NCBI GenBank assembly: GCA_016717145.1
Contig: JADKGD010000037.1
Span: 22,316-86,315, forward strand
Direction of reading: 5' to 3'
Source: Saprospiraceae bacterium
GTDB taxonomy: Bacteria > Bacteroidota > Bacteroidia > Chitinophagales > Saprospiraceae
Length of the DNA: 64,000 nucleotides
Notes under the pieces: model-generated
Told to the model about the DNA's origin: nothing
Databases searched by the model: none
What the model saw: only the letters and a program-made list of their open reading frames with translations
Program-made: the position numbers and the translations under genes
Shown: one piece after another, positions 20,043 to 29,274 of the stretch
How the letters are laid out: every line of letters begins with the position of its first letter
How positions within the stretch are numbered: the first letter of the stretch is position 1

Positions 20043-21164
20043 CTACATTTTGCTAACCGCCATTTCAGCTAATTGCTCACCAAGATAAGACCCAATGGCT
20101 ATACCCATGCCACCAAGCCTGACACCAACAAGGATATCTTTATCTACCCATTCGCATATTGGAAATTTAGTATGACCGATGCCGAGTATGCCACTCCACC
20201 AATGATCGACTTTTTTGCTTGCTCCGGGATGTATTTTTTCTAAAATTGACAAAAGATATTCCTGGATTACTTTCGTGTTGCCAAATTCACTGGTTGCTTC
20301 TGTCACAGCATCATAATTTCTCCCACCGCCAATTAAAATGCGACCTTCAAATGGTCTGAAATATATATAACCTTTATCCACGTGGTAACATGAGTCGAGC
20401 TTAACATTGTCAAGAGGACTTGTGATCAATACCTGATTTCTGGCCGCTGTTACGGGTAGATTAGGCAGCAGTTGTGATGCGAATCCATTCGTGCAAACAA
20501 TCAATTTTTTGAATGCAATACGGATATTTTCCGATCCTATAAGTTGTTTGTTAGTTTTGTCTATTTCCTTGATAGTCAATCCATTGATTATATGGATACC
20601 TAAACTTATCGCCTTTTTTATCAATTCATTCATCATCATTACAGGATTAATACTTCCTTCAAAGGCATTAAAAATACTTTGTTTTTCGAAACTAAGTACA
20701 GTGTCGTTTGATTTGACACTATAACATTGGTCTATGGAGATATGATGAGACATAAGTTCGTTACAGTATTCAATTTGAGACAAACACAATTGTTTGAGGT
20801 CTTCATCTTCAGGTCTGAATAACTCGGTGCCTCCACAATGTGTATATGCCATAGCAGCATCACCGATTCTGGACCTTAGTTTTTTTAGTCCTTTCCACCT
20901 CATGTTGACGACTTCCATACATTGTCCTTCTCCCATGTTTTTAATATCATCAAGTAGCTCAGATACGGAACCAAAACAAGAAAAACCTGCATTTTTAGTA
21001 CTGGCGCCATATGGTAAACTACCGCGCTCAATTATTTTTATACTTAGTTCAGGGCGACTTTCTTTAATAGATATAGCCGTGCTCAGGCCTACGATACCGG
21101 AACCGATGATGGTAATGTCCACAGGAGATTCGATAAAATATTTTTCCCAAAAACTATAATTCAT
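20043..21164 (-). CDS. FAD-dependent oxidoreductase (DAO family)
   Basis: The 373-aa protein has an N-terminal Rossmann dinucleotide fold GSGIVG (residues 21-26), an acidic residue ending the second strand (IKIIERG), a GASTKNAGFSCFG flavin segment, and the C-terminal GILGIGHTKFP...VGVRLGGMGIAIG region of the D-amino-acid oxidase/glycine oxidase family. Such enzymes oxidise amino acids or related amines with FAD. Relatives with this KNAGF motif are usually annotated only as FAD-binding oxidoreductases, so the substrate is left open. Start ATG 21164 is followed by a short N-terminal helix. Divergent from the DUF4293 gene. Confidence 0.85.
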   Translation of the reverse strand: MNYSFWEKYFIESPVDITIIGSGIVGLSTAISIKESRPELSIKIIERGSLPYGASTKNAGFSCFGSVSELLDDIKNMGEGQCMEVVNMRWKGLKKLRSRIGDAAMAYTHCGGTELFRPEDEDLKQLCLSQIEYCNELMSHHISIDQCYSVKSNDTVLSFEKQSIFNAFEGSINPVMMMNELIKKAISLGIHIINGLTIKEIDKTNKQLIGSENIRIAFKKLIVCTNGFASQLLPNLPVTAARNQVLITSPLDNVKLDSCYHVDKGYIYFRPFEGRILIGGGRNYDAVTEATSEFGNTKVIQEYLLSILEKIHPGASKKVDHWWSGILGIGHTKFPICEWVDKDILVGVRLGGMGIAIGSYLGEQLAEMAVSKM

Positions 21165-21277
21165 TATCTTGTGGCTTTATTAAGGTATATGAGTCATTGC
21201 ACAAAAGTAAATGATTTAATATCATGAGCCTATATCAGGTTAACCTTAATTTTGAATAACAAATAAAAAGAAGTTTT

Positions 21278-21715
21278 ATGATTCAAAGATTGCAAAGTAT
21301 TTTTTTATTATTGAGTGGCATATGTTTTTTTAGTCTCTTTGGCGTTCCGTTTGCAACCAGTAGTGTAGCCATACCTAATTTATTGTCTGATATGGTCTAC
21401 AACATACAGGACAATGTCATTCTGATGATTTTATGCGGACTAGGCGGATTGGTGAGTATAGTGGCCATATTTTTATATAATAATCGGGCATTTCAAATTA
21501 AACTTAGCTATTTAGCTACTGTTTTTGCCATCTTGCTTCCAGTAGTAGCCATATTACTCATATATAATGAAGGTACTGCTACAACTCAGGCGGATAAAAT
21601 TCAGGACAAGTTTGGAATTTACCTTCCTATTGTTAGTTTGGTTTTTTCAGTACTTGCAACACGCTTTATCAATAAAGATGAAAGTACGGTAAGGTCTATG
21701 GATCGTTTGCGATAA
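21278..21715 (+). CDS. DUF4293 four-helix membrane protein
   Basis: The 145-aa protein starts MIQRLQSIFLLLSGICFF, the hallmark opening of the Bacteroidota DUF4293 family, and has four predicted membrane segments (about 5-25, 48-68, 77-95 and 112-130) followed by a short basic tail. Function unknown. It is five bases upstream of arfB on the same strand, so the two are probably one transcript. Confidence 0.85.
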   Translation: MIQRLQSIFLLLSGICFFSLFGVPFATSSVAIPNLLSDMVYNIQDNVILMILCGLGGLVSIVAIFLYNNRAFQIKLSYLATVFAILLPVVAILLIYNEGTATTQADKIQDKFGIYLPIVSLVFSVLATRFINKDESTVRSMDRLR

Positions 21716-21719
21716 AAAC

Positions 21720-22142
21720 ATGGAAGAAGAGATCCAGGCTTTAATATCTGAATGTGCGTTTACAACCAGTCGCAGCAGTGGACCTGGCGGCCAAAATGTT
21801 AATAAAACAGAAACGAGGGTAGAATTAAGATTCAATATTCAAACCTCAAAATTGTTGTCGACTGTACAAAAACAAAAATTGCTCGAAAGACTTAAATATC
21901 GTCTGGCTGATAATGAAACGTCACTCATTCTGACCGCTCAGGATACCAGAAGTCAACTCAAAAATAAAGTTTTGGTTACAAAACGTTTCTGTGATCTTAT
22001 TAGGGAAACGCTAAAAGACGAAGCGCCAAGGATACCTACAAAACCTACCAGAGATTCTGTGGAGAAGCGACACGCCGAAAAAAAGGAATCAGGAATTAAA
22101 AAATCCCTGCGGGGAAACTTAAAGAATAGAGACTGGGAATAA
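21720..22142 (+). CDS. arfB: Alternative ribosome-rescue factor / peptidyl-tRNA hydrolase ArfB
   Basis: The 140-aa protein has the class I release-factor catalytic loop SGPGGQNVNKTETR with GGQ at residues 23-25, lacks codon-recognition domains, and ends in a long basic tail (VEKRHAEKKESGIKKSLRGN) that in ArfB/YaeJ enters the empty mRNA channel of stalled ribosomes. It hydrolyses peptidyl-tRNA on non-stop complexes. Length agrees with the family. It follows DUF4293 by 4 bp and ends just before a bidirectional terminator. Confidence 0.92.
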   Translation: MEEEIQALISECAFTTSRSSGPGGQNVNKTETRVELRFNIQTSKLLSTVQKQKLLERLKYRLADNETSLILTAQDTRSQLKNKVLVTKRFCDLIRETLKDEAPRIPTKPTRDSVEKRHAEKKESGIKKSLRGNLKNRDWE

Positions 22143-22145
22143 AAC

Positions 22146-22184
22146 AAGAAAGGCAGCCATACAATGTGATAACTGCCTTTCTTT
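22146..22184. terminator. Bidirectional terminator between convergent genes
   Basis: AAGAAAGGCAG (22146-22156) pairs with CTGCCTTTCTT (22173-22183), with T-rich sequence on both outer sides, between arfB (plus) and the gene ending at 22196 (minus). Confidence 0.8.
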
Positions 22185-22195
22185 GGTATGACCTT

Positions 22196-23413
22196 TTACT
22201 TGCCTGTAACAGCTTGTTTTTCACCTTCTTCATCTGCTTCCTGTTCCTTTGATGGGGGCACAATGTGACGGGCAGTCATATGATGAAAATCAAGTTTTCT
22301 TTTTAGTTCTTCTGACTCTTTGATAAAGTCCTCCCCTTCGTCTTCATCATATTCTGTAGCAATAATTGCTTTTCCTATTTCGAGAACTTTGTCATGTCTG
22401 TCAAGATATTGATATATTCTGGCCAGATTGTAATATGATGCACCTCTTAGCCTTTTTTCATGTTTATCACGCGAGGTATATTTTTTGGTTAAACCTTCAT
22501 AATAACCAATTACAGGTTCAAGATCTTTAGCTATTTCATCCGCTGATTTATTGTATCTCATTTTGCTGAATATGGTTTTTGTGGCCGTAATCGCATTTTC
22601 AAACATCATATATTCAGGATGTTTTTCTGAGTCCAGTCTTTTGAATTTTACATAACTACGATATGGTTGGTATCCATATGCTCTGTTTACATAGGTATTA
22701 CACCAGGTCGGATATTCAAGTCTGTATGCATTTTCATGATTTGAAGCTTGTGCTGCGGCATTGTTTCGAAAATCGTTAAATGCAACAGAAGAAGTGGAGA
22801 ATTCATCTGTTTCATATGTGAAATCTTTTTTTAGAGAATACGTATATGCCAGACCCTTATCAGAAACGACTTCATCAACATCCTGATTGGCTGCTTTTGT
22901 ATCAACATTTTTTAAAAACGGATTTACAACTTCCTCTTTTTTTTCTTCCTTCTTTTTTTCTTCCTTTTCCTTATTCTTCTTTTTATCAGGTTTTGGTAAT
23001 TCATTCACGGGACCATAAACGTTCATATTTCCCATACCGGTATTGACTGCAGAGACTTTGTAATACGTATTTCTACTGGTCACTTTACCGTCTTTATCTT
23101 TGTTTTCAACAGTTCTGTTTGTCGGATTAGCCTGACCTGATCTAAAGCCATCAATTTTTATTTTTACATCCAATGATCCGTTTTTTTCGACCTTGTTCCA
23201 CCCGTATAACTTGATTTGATCTGCTATGTCCGAGCCAACAAAGGAGGAATTCCCTCCAATATTTAAAGTATAAGTCCTGTCTTTTTCAGGAATGTAGTTT
23301 ACTGGAAATTCAACACAACTGATGTACATCCAAAAATTATCAATATCCACTTTTTGAGCACATATACTTGTACTGAAAAAAGTAAGCACTAAAAGTAATA
23401 ATCCGTTTTTCAT
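22196..23413 (-). CDS. Secreted hypothetical protein with K/E-rich linker
   Basis: A 405-aa protein with a signal peptide (MKNGLLLLVLTFFSTSICAQ). It has an N-terminal domain of about 110 residues, a highly charged lysine/glutamate linker near residues 143-160, and a C-terminal helical part (about 265-385) containing a possible TPR-like segment (ASYYNLARIYQYLDRHDKVLEIG). I do not recognise the family. It is probably periplasmic or envelope-associated, and transcribed alone. Confidence 0.7.
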   Translation of the reverse strand: MKNGLLLLVLTFFSTSICAQKVDIDNFWMYISCVEFPVNYIPEKDRTYTLNIGGNSSFVGSDIADQIKLYGWNKVEKNGSLDVKIKIDGFRSGQANPTNRTVENKDKDGKVTSRNTYYKVSAVNTGMGNMNVYGPVNELPKPDKKKNKEKEEKKKEEKKEEVVNPFLKNVDTKAANQDVDEVVSDKGLAYTYSLKKDFTYETDEFSTSSVAFNDFRNNAAAQASNHENAYRLEYPTWCNTYVNRAYGYQPYRSYVKFKRLDSEKHPEYMMFENAITATKTIFSKMRYNKSADEIAKDLEPVIGYYEGLTKKYTSRDKHEKRLRGASYYNLARIYQYLDRHDKVLEIGKAIIATEYDEDEGEDFIKESEELKRKLDFHHMTARHIVPPSKEQEADEEGEKQAVTGK

Positions 23414-23549
23414 TTCTATTTAATATTTTATTTTTTTAAAGGCAAATATAAAAAAAAACAATAGCAAACAACTGCATGGTAGAAAAAAAATTATTGGTCA
23501 GTATGCTAGATAATTAAAATACAATGTATATAGTAATTAAAGTATTAAC

Positions 23550-24545
23550 TTATTTCAACCTGACATGCTGTATGGAACTTAGGCCCATTCTGTATCTTAT
23601 ACCCAATGTAAATATGGCTCCTCTCACATCTTCATATTTTGAAAAATTGGCATGGAAGCCAGCATAAAATGTGAGATGTTGTTTTTTTTCGACCAGACTA
23701 CCTCGATAAGTTGATAACTTAGGCTTCGTTAGCCTGATTCCGTATTCTGCTTCCAGGTAGGGCCCATAGCCATTTATCGAATAAATGGTTTTGTCCTGGT
23801 ATTTGGCGGGTATCGTCTGTAACAGGTTGAAAGCAAGTTTGGTTCGCAAAATGTTTTTAGTTAATACAAACTCTTTGGCAAAATAAGCCATAAAGGCATT
23901 TGATGTAGTCCCGCTTCTGAATGCGGTAATTGGTATATTGAATTTTTCTTTATCTTTGCCATCATACAATCCTACACTGAGGCCATAAATATTTTGTTTT
24001 TTCTGAACTTCAAACGCAAGATTAAACCCAACAATGGGGCCCATAAATTTTGAAATATTTCCGGCAAATAAACCACTATTAAAGCCAAAATCAATACCAA
24101 ATATCAGATCATTGGGCTTGTATGATGCCACCTCTTTTGGGCTGATGTATCTATTTAAGTCCTGTTGAAAATATCCTAATTCAATATAATATTTACTATC
24201 GGTTGGAACGCCTTGATAAGTTGCCGGTTTAAAATCATAAAGCTTATAACAAGCAGCGCTCAATTTATTTCTGATTATGGTGTCTGTGGTTACTACATTT
24301 GCGTCAATTATTTTGCCAAGGTAATTGATAGTCAATTCAATATTAGCAGGTTGCTTGAATAATAATTCTTTCTCACCTTCAGTAAGTTTTGCAAATGACT
24401 CGAGATCACCGACGATGCCCATTGTAGGATATTTGGCCGATATAAATGAAGGGTCCTGAGCCATTAAAAAGGTGCTCATTATAGAAAAGATGCCAAAAAA
24501 AATATTGGTGTTTCTTAATGGTATATATTTTAGTATAGTTTTCAT
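23550..24545 (-). CDS. Outer-membrane beta-barrel-like hypothetical protein
   Basis: A 331-aa protein with an N-terminal hydrophobic leader (FGIFSIMSTFLMAQ, cleavage after about residue 30), a short alpha/beta domain, then alternating hydrophobic strands (LIFGIDFGFNSGLFAG, PIVGFNLAFEV, IYGLSVGLY, LTFYAGFHANFS, AIFTLGIRYRMG) resembling porin-type barrels of Bacteroidota. No named family is evident. The gap upstream leads into the his operon leader region, which runs the other way. Confidence 0.65.
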   Translation of the reverse strand: MKTILKYIPLRNTNIFFGIFSIMSTFLMAQDPSFISAKYPTMGIVGDLESFAKLTEGEKELLFKQPANIELTINYLGKIIDANVVTTDTIIRNKLSAACYKLYDFKPATYQGVPTDSKYYIELGYFQQDLNRYISPKEVASYKPNDLIFGIDFGFNSGLFAGNISKFMGPIVGFNLAFEVQKKQNIYGLSVGLYDGKDKEKFNIPITAFRSGTTSNAFMAYFAKEFVLTKNILRTKLAFNLLQTIPAKYQDKTIYSINGYGPYLEAEYGIRLTKPKLSTYRGSLVEKKQHLTFYAGFHANFSKYEDVRGAIFTLGIRYRMGLSSIQHVRLK

Positions 24546-24799
24546 CGATGCTAAAGCTAAACGTTTTTTTGACTATTTTTTTTGTAAAGATGGGATTAAA
24601 ACTGATTTTAGTATGTCAATATTATCTTATAATATTTTATTCTTGTCAATTTTTTTTAAATTAATTTAAGCAATCAATTTTAATGCCAGCTGTTTACGCA
24701 ATTGAGCTCATTGTTATTTTAAATCCTAAAAGTCTTCTTGTTTTATTAAAGTTCGTAAAATTGTCGCCGATCAAAAACTAAATTTGAAAATAAATGTTA

Positions 24800-24827
24800 T
24801 TGGTTTTGAAAATTAATTATACATTTG
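24800..24827 (+). promoter_or_regulatory. Promoter of the his operon
   Basis: TTG (24800-24802) and TACATTTG (24820-24827) fit the Bacteroidota -33/-7 pattern (TTTG and TAnnTTTG) with 17 bp between. Transcription should begin near 24834, about ten bases before the leader-peptide ATG. Confidence 0.65.
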
Positions 24828-24844
24828 TGTTTTAATATGTTTCC

Positions 24845-24907
24845 ATGAATTTAAGTAAGTTACATCATCATCATTTTATTACTGGCTTTCAGGCGAGAGG
24901 AAATTGA
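24845..24907 (+). CDS. hisL: his operon leader peptide (four His codons)
   Basis: A 20-codon ORF, M-N-L-S-K-L followed by four consecutive CAT histidine codons, then FITGFQARGN and TGA at 24905-24907. It lies just after a good promoter and just before a strong terminator hairpin and hisG. This is the classic layout of histidine attenuation: ribosome stalling at the His codons when charged tRNA-His is scarce would prevent formation of the terminator. Confidence 0.85.
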   Translation: MNLSKLHHHHFITGFQARGN

Positions 24908-24933
24908 GATGTGTAAAATCTAATATATTTCTA

Positions 24934-24968
24934 AACCCGTCTGATTAAAACAGACGGGTTTTTTATTT
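24934..24968 (+). terminator. his attenuator hairpin
   Basis: AACCCGTCTG (24934-24943) pairs perfectly with CAGACGGGTT (24951-24960) across a 7-base loop, followed by TTTTTTATTTT. It sits 27 bp after the leader-peptide stop and 40 bp before hisG, so it should end transcription when histidine is plentiful. No obvious antiterminator was worked out in detail. Confidence 0.85.
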
Positions 24969-25007
24969 TATACCCTCAAAGTTTTACTCAGACACAAAAT
25001 AAAAGAA

Positions 25008-25865
25008 TTGAGTAAACTAAAAATTGCCATTCAAAAAAGTGGTAGGTTAAGCGAAAAGTCTTTAGAGCTTTTAAAAAATTGTGGCATCAAAATATCGAAT
25101 GGCGATCGTAAACTAAAAACCGAAGCCCAAAATTTCCCTATTGAAGTGTTATTTCTGCGTGATGACGATATTCCTCAATACGTAGAACAAGGTGTGGCTG
25201 ATATTGGAATATTAGGCGAAAATGAAGTATGGGAAAAAGGGAAAGAAGTACAAATAATAGAAAAATTAGGTTTTGCAAACTGCAAACTTTCTTTAGCCAT
25301 TCCAAAAGATGAAAACTATCCTGGTTTATCATATTTCAATAATAAAAAAGTCGCTACCAGTTATCCAAAAATGCTTCAGAAGTATTTTGACGAAAAAAAT
25401 ATCAAGGTTGAAATCGAAGAGATTGGTGGAAGCGTGGAAATTGCACCCGGTATAGGTTTGGCAAATGCCATATTTGATATCGTCAGTACTGGCAGCACTT
25501 TATTGATGAATGGATTAAAAGAAGTGGAAGTGGTAACAAATAGTACAGCAGTATTAATTGCGAATAAAAAATTACCAAAAGAAAAACAGGAAATCCTTGA
25601 TAAACTTTTATTCCGTATCAAAGCGGTTAGAACTGCTGCCGAAAATAAATACATTCTGTTGAATGCGCCTGTTAGTGCAGTCGAAAAAATAACCTCCATT
25701 TTGCCGGGGATGAAAGCACCTACAATTTTGCCCTTGGCGGAAGAGGGTTGGGTAAGTATTCATTCTGTTGTAAAAGAAGATGAGTTTTGGGAAGTTATTG
25801 ATCAACTCAAAACTATAGGCGCCCAAGGAATATTGGTGGTGCCGATAGAAAAAATGGTTTTATAA
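25008..25865 (+). CDS. hisG: ATP phosphoribosyltransferase, long form
   Basis: The 285-aa HisG catalyses the first step of histidine synthesis, joining ATP and PRPP. The start is TTG 25008 (MSKLKIAIQKSGRL); no upstream ATG is in frame. The PRPP-binding loop is seen in the segment IFDIVSTGSTLLMNGL. The C-terminal extension (about 210-285, ending GAQGILVVPIEKMVL) is the regulatory HisG_C domain of the hexameric long form, so no HisZ is needed. First structural gene after the attenuator; hisD follows after 18 bp. Feedback inhibition by histidine is expected from the family. Confidence 0.95.
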   Translation: MSKLKIAIQKSGRLSEKSLELLKNCGIKISNGDRKLKTEAQNFPIEVLFLRDDDIPQYVEQGVADIGILGENEVWEKGKEVQIIEKLGFANCKLSLAIPKDENYPGLSYFNNKKVATSYPKMLQKYFDEKNIKVEIEEIGGSVEIAPGIGLANAIFDIVSTGSTLLMNGLKEVEVVTNSTAVLIANKKLPKEKQEILDKLLFRIKAVRTAAENKYILLNAPVSAVEKITSILPGMKAPTILPLAEEGWVSIHSVVKEDEFWEVIDQLKTIGAQGILVVPIEKMVL

Positions 25866-25883
25866 GTTGGTAAAAAATATAAA

Positions 25884-27162
25884 ATGAATAGCGTAATAAG
25901 ACCTAAAAGAAAAGATTGGCCGAATCTAATACAAAGACCGGCTTTAGAAAAGGCGGAACTGAATAATGTAGTAGTTGAGGTATTTGACTCTATCAAAAAG
26001 TATGGAGATGAAGCTGTAAAAAAATACGGCTCTTTATTCGATAAAGTTGATTTAAATTCTGTGGTAGTAAGTCAGCATACTATATCCAATGCTTCCAGTC
26101 ATATTTCCAAAAATTTAAAAGCTGCCATTCAATTGGCAAAAAGAATATTGAAAAATTTCACAAGTCTCAAAAGGAAGTTTCAAAAGTAATTGAAACCAGC
26201 AAAGGCGTCAAATGTTGGAGAGAAAGCAGATGTATAGAAAAAGTAGGCATGTATATTCCCGGTGGAACAGCACCCTTATTTTCAACGGTCTTGATGTTGG
26301 GCATACCGGCAAAATTAGCAGGTTGTAAAGAAATTATTTTGTGTACACCACCAAACAAAAATGGGGAAATAGAACCGGTCATACTATATGCAGCCAGTTT
26401 GGTAGGCATTACTTCTGTTTTTTCTGTAGGCGGTATACAAGCCATAGCCGCTATGACTTACGGAACCAAAGACATTCCGAAAGTGGATAAAATATTCGGG
26501 CCCGGAAATCAATATGTGACAGCGGCAAAACAAATGGCTCAACAATTAGGCGTAGCTATTGATATGCCTGCCGGACCAAGTGAAGTGTTGATTATTGCAG
26601 ATAAAACATGTCATCCTTCCTTTGTAGCTGCTGACCTGCTTTCACAAGCTGAACACGGGGCAGACAGTCAAGTCATTTTATTGTCTGATGATGAAAGAGT
26701 GATAGAGCTGACGATGTCCGAATTAGAAAAACAACTGAGTGTTTTGCCAAGAAAAAATATAGCAGAAAAAGCATTAAAAAACAGTAGAGCCATTGTTTTA
26801 CATAGCATCAATGATTGTATTGAATTCAGTAACGAATATGCGCCCGAACATTTAATTTTGGCGATAGAAAAGGCAAAAAAATGGCTACAAATGTAAAAAA
26901 TGCAGGTTCCGTTTTTATTGGGAACTACAGTTGCGAAAGTGCCGGTGATTATGCCAGTGGCACCAATCATACCTTGCCGACAAATGGTTATGCACGCAAT
27001 ACAAGTGGTGTATCTTTGGATAGTTTTTTAAAAAAAATCACTTTCCAAAAATTGACAAAAAAAGGGATTAAAACTATTGGACCGGCAATCGAACTTATGG
27101 CCGAAGCCGAACAATTATTTGCCAACAAAAATGCAGTTACACTAAGATTAAAAAATGTTTAG
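25884..27162 (+). CDS. hisD: Histidinol dehydrogenase, split by two -1 frameshifts
   Basis: Restored length is about 426 aa, normal for HisD, which oxidises histidinol to histidine with NAD and zinc. Three frames join: 25884 to about 26140, then to about 26880, then to 27162. Each junction needs one extra A: in the A5 run 26138-26142 (restoring KKNIEKFHKSQKEVSKVIETS) and in the A7 run 26875-26881 (restoring EKAKKMATNVKNAGSVFIG). Family motifs are intact: GMYIPGGTAPLFSTVLM, IFGPGNQYVTAAK, MPAGPSEVLIIAD, LLSQAEHGADSQV and SAGDYASGTNHTLPT. Because the operon is otherwise perfect, a dead hisD is unlikely; homopolymer miscalls or slippage are better explanations. Confidence 0.9.
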
Positions 27163-27163
27163 C

Positions 27164-28183
27164 ATGTTCGAATTGAAAAATATAGTCAGAAAAAATATAC
27201 TTGAGCTCAAACCGTATTCAAGTGCAAGAGATGAATTTTCAGGAAGCGATGGCGTATTCCTGGATGCCAATGAGAATCCTTTTGGAGCCCTTAATCGTTA
27301 TCCTGATCCATATCAGAAGGATTTGAAACAGAAACTAAGTGTGATTAAATCTATAGCAACAGAAAATATTTTTATAGGAAATGGCAGCGATGAAGTGATC
27401 GATTTGGCTTTTCGCATCTTTTGTAAACCAGGAAAGGATAAAGCATTGACATTTACGCCAAGTTACGGTATGTACGAGGTTTCTGCAGACATCAATGAGG
27501 TGGAGCTGATTAAAATTCCATTGGACGATACATTTCAAATTGATTTTAACAGCATTAAGACTTATTTTTTGGATGAAAAATTAAAACTGTTATTCATCTG
27601 TTCTCCCAATAATCCAACGGGAAATACGATCAACCATATTGAATTGATTCTGCAACAATTTGATGGTATTGTAATGGTGGACGAAGCGTATATTGATTTT
27701 AGCCGCAATGAATCTTTAATCTCAAAAATTAAAATGTATCCCAATTTAATTGTTGCTCAAACCTTCAGTAAAGCATGGGGCTTAGCAGCTGTTAGAGTTG
27801 GCGTCGCATATGCGGATGATAAGATCATCAACTTATTTAACAAAGTGAAAGCGCCTTATAATGTAAGCGAACTGAATCAAAAAGCAGTGCTGAAAGTCAT
27901 GGATAATATTTCAGATTTTGAAAAAGTATTAGCGATTATTTTAGAGCAAAAACTGTGTTTGGAAAAAGCATTAAAATCAGTGAAAGTTATTAAAAAGGTA
28001 TATTCTTCGGATGCCAATTTTATCCTTGTGGAAACTGAAAATGCTGAGCATATCTATAACCAATTGGTGGCCCAAAAAGTGATAACCAGAAACAGACATA
28101 GTTTGGTGAAGAACTGCATTCGTATTACGGTTGGAACGCCGGAAGAAAATCAAAAACTTTTGAATGCATTAAATAAAATATAA
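27164..28183 (+). CDS. hisC: Histidinol-phosphate aminotransferase
   Basis: The class II PLP aminotransferase makes L-histidinol phosphate from imidazole acetol phosphate. ATG 27164 gives the usual family start (MFELKNIVRKN...KPYSSARDEF); ATG 27155 would add three residues and overlap hisD. Motifs: FLDANENPFG, NGSDEVIDL, SPNNPTGN, DEAYIDF and the PLP-binding lysine in TFSKAWGLAAVRVG. About 339 aa, typical. The stop overlaps the hisB start (ATAATG), indicating tight coupling. Confidence 0.94.
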   Translation: MFELKNIVRKNILELKPYSSARDEFSGSDGVFLDANENPFGALNRYPDPYQKDLKQKLSVIKSIATENIFIGNGSDEVIDLAFRIFCKPGKDKALTFTPSYGMYEVSADINEVELIKIPLDDTFQIDFNSIKTYFLDEKLKLLFICSPNNPTGNTINHIELILQQFDGIVMVDEAYIDFSRNESLISKIKMYPNLIVAQTFSKAWGLAAVRVGVAYADDKIINLFNKVKAPYNVSELNQKAVLKVMDNISDFEKVLAIILEQKLCLEKALKSVKVIKKVYSSDANFILVETENAEHIYNQLVAQKVITRNRHSLVKNCIRITVGTPEENQKLLNALNKI

Positions 28184-29274
28184 TGAAAAAAGTATTATTT
28201 ATTGATCGTGATGGAACCTTGATTATTGAACCACCAATTGATTTTCAGGTAGATAACCTGGAAAAACTTGAATATTATCCCGGAGTCTTCCAAAATCTTG
28301 CACGTATTGCCAAAGAACTGGATTATTCATTGGTGATGGTGACAAATCAGGATGGGCTTGGTACAGATGTTTTCCCTGAGCACACCTTTTGGCCTTCTCA
28401 CAACGCAATGATTCAGGCCTTCAAAAACGAAGGAATAGTTTTTTCAGAAGTCCTCATCGACAAATCATTCGATCACGAAAATCTTCCCGGCCGTAAACCT
28501 GGTATTGGCATGTTTGGCCATTATTTGAAAGGCGATTTTGATTTGGCTAATTCTTATGTTATTGGAGATAGAATCACCGATGTTCAGTTGGCTAAAAATC
28601 TTGGAAGTAAGGCGATATATTTAAATAAGGACAAAAATGAGGAGGCTGTTTTATCTACAACAGATTGGGCAGAAATCTATTTGATGCTAAAAGCAGAGCC
28701 CAGAAAAATAAAAGTGGAACGCAGTACATCAGAAACAAAAATTGAAATAGAAATGAATATTGATGGTTCCGGTAAAAATGTTATTTCTACAGGCTTGGGT
28801 TTTTTTGATCACATGCTTGAACAAATTTCCAAACATGGAAATATAGATTTGTTTGTCAAAGTAAACGGCGACCTGCATATTGATGAGCACCACACTATAG
28901 AAGATGTAGCGATTACATTGGGCACAGCATTTGATAAAGTATTGGGAACAAAAAAAGGTATGGAACGTTATGGATTTTTATTGCCAATGGACGATTGTCT
29001 TGCTCAGGTAGCGATTGATTTTGGTGGCCGGCCATGGCTAGTATGGGAGGCATCATTTAAGCGGGAAAAAATTGGTGATGTGCCAACTGAAATGTTCATG
29101 CACTTTTTTAAATCTTTTAGCGATCATGCAAAATGTAATCTGAATATTAAAGCAGAAGGGGAAAACGAACATCATAAGATTGAAGCTATCTTTAAAGCTT
29201 TTGCAAAAGCCATAAAAATGGCCGTGCAGAAAACAAATAATTTTAGCATTCCAAGCACTAAAGGAACATTATGA
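28183..29274 (+). CDS. hisB: Bifunctional histidinol-phosphatase / imidazoleglycerol-phosphate dehydratase
   Basis: A 363-aa fusion. The N-terminal HAD phosphatase (about 1-165) has the DxD nucleophile in LFIDRDGTLI (D8, D10) and the zinc-type loop of histidinol phosphatases is replaced here by an HxNLPGRKP segment. The C-terminal IGPD domain (about 172-363) has the metal-binding motifs DEHHTIEDVAI and GENEHHKIEAIFKAF. It performs steps 6 and 8 of the pathway. The fused form is usual in Bacteroidota and gammaproteobacteria. Its stop overlaps the hisH start by 4 bp. Confidence 0.94.
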   Translation: MKKVLFIDRDGTLIIEPPIDFQVDNLEKLEYYPGVFQNLARIAKELDYSLVMVTNQDGLGTDVFPEHTFWPSHNAMIQAFKNEGIVFSEVLIDKSFDHENLPGRKPGIGMFGHYLKGDFDLANSYVIGDRITDVQLAKNLGSKAIYLNKDKNEEAVLSTTDWAEIYLMLKAEPRKIKVERSTSETKIEIEMNIDGSGKNVISTGLGFFDHMLEQISKHGNIDLFVKVNGDLHIDEHHTIEDVAITLGTAFDKVLGTKKGMERYGFLLPMDDCLAQVAIDFGGRPWLVWEASFKREKIGDVPTEMFMHFFKSFSDHAKCNLNIKAEGENEHHKIEAIFKAFAKAIKMAVQKTNNFSIPSTKGTL

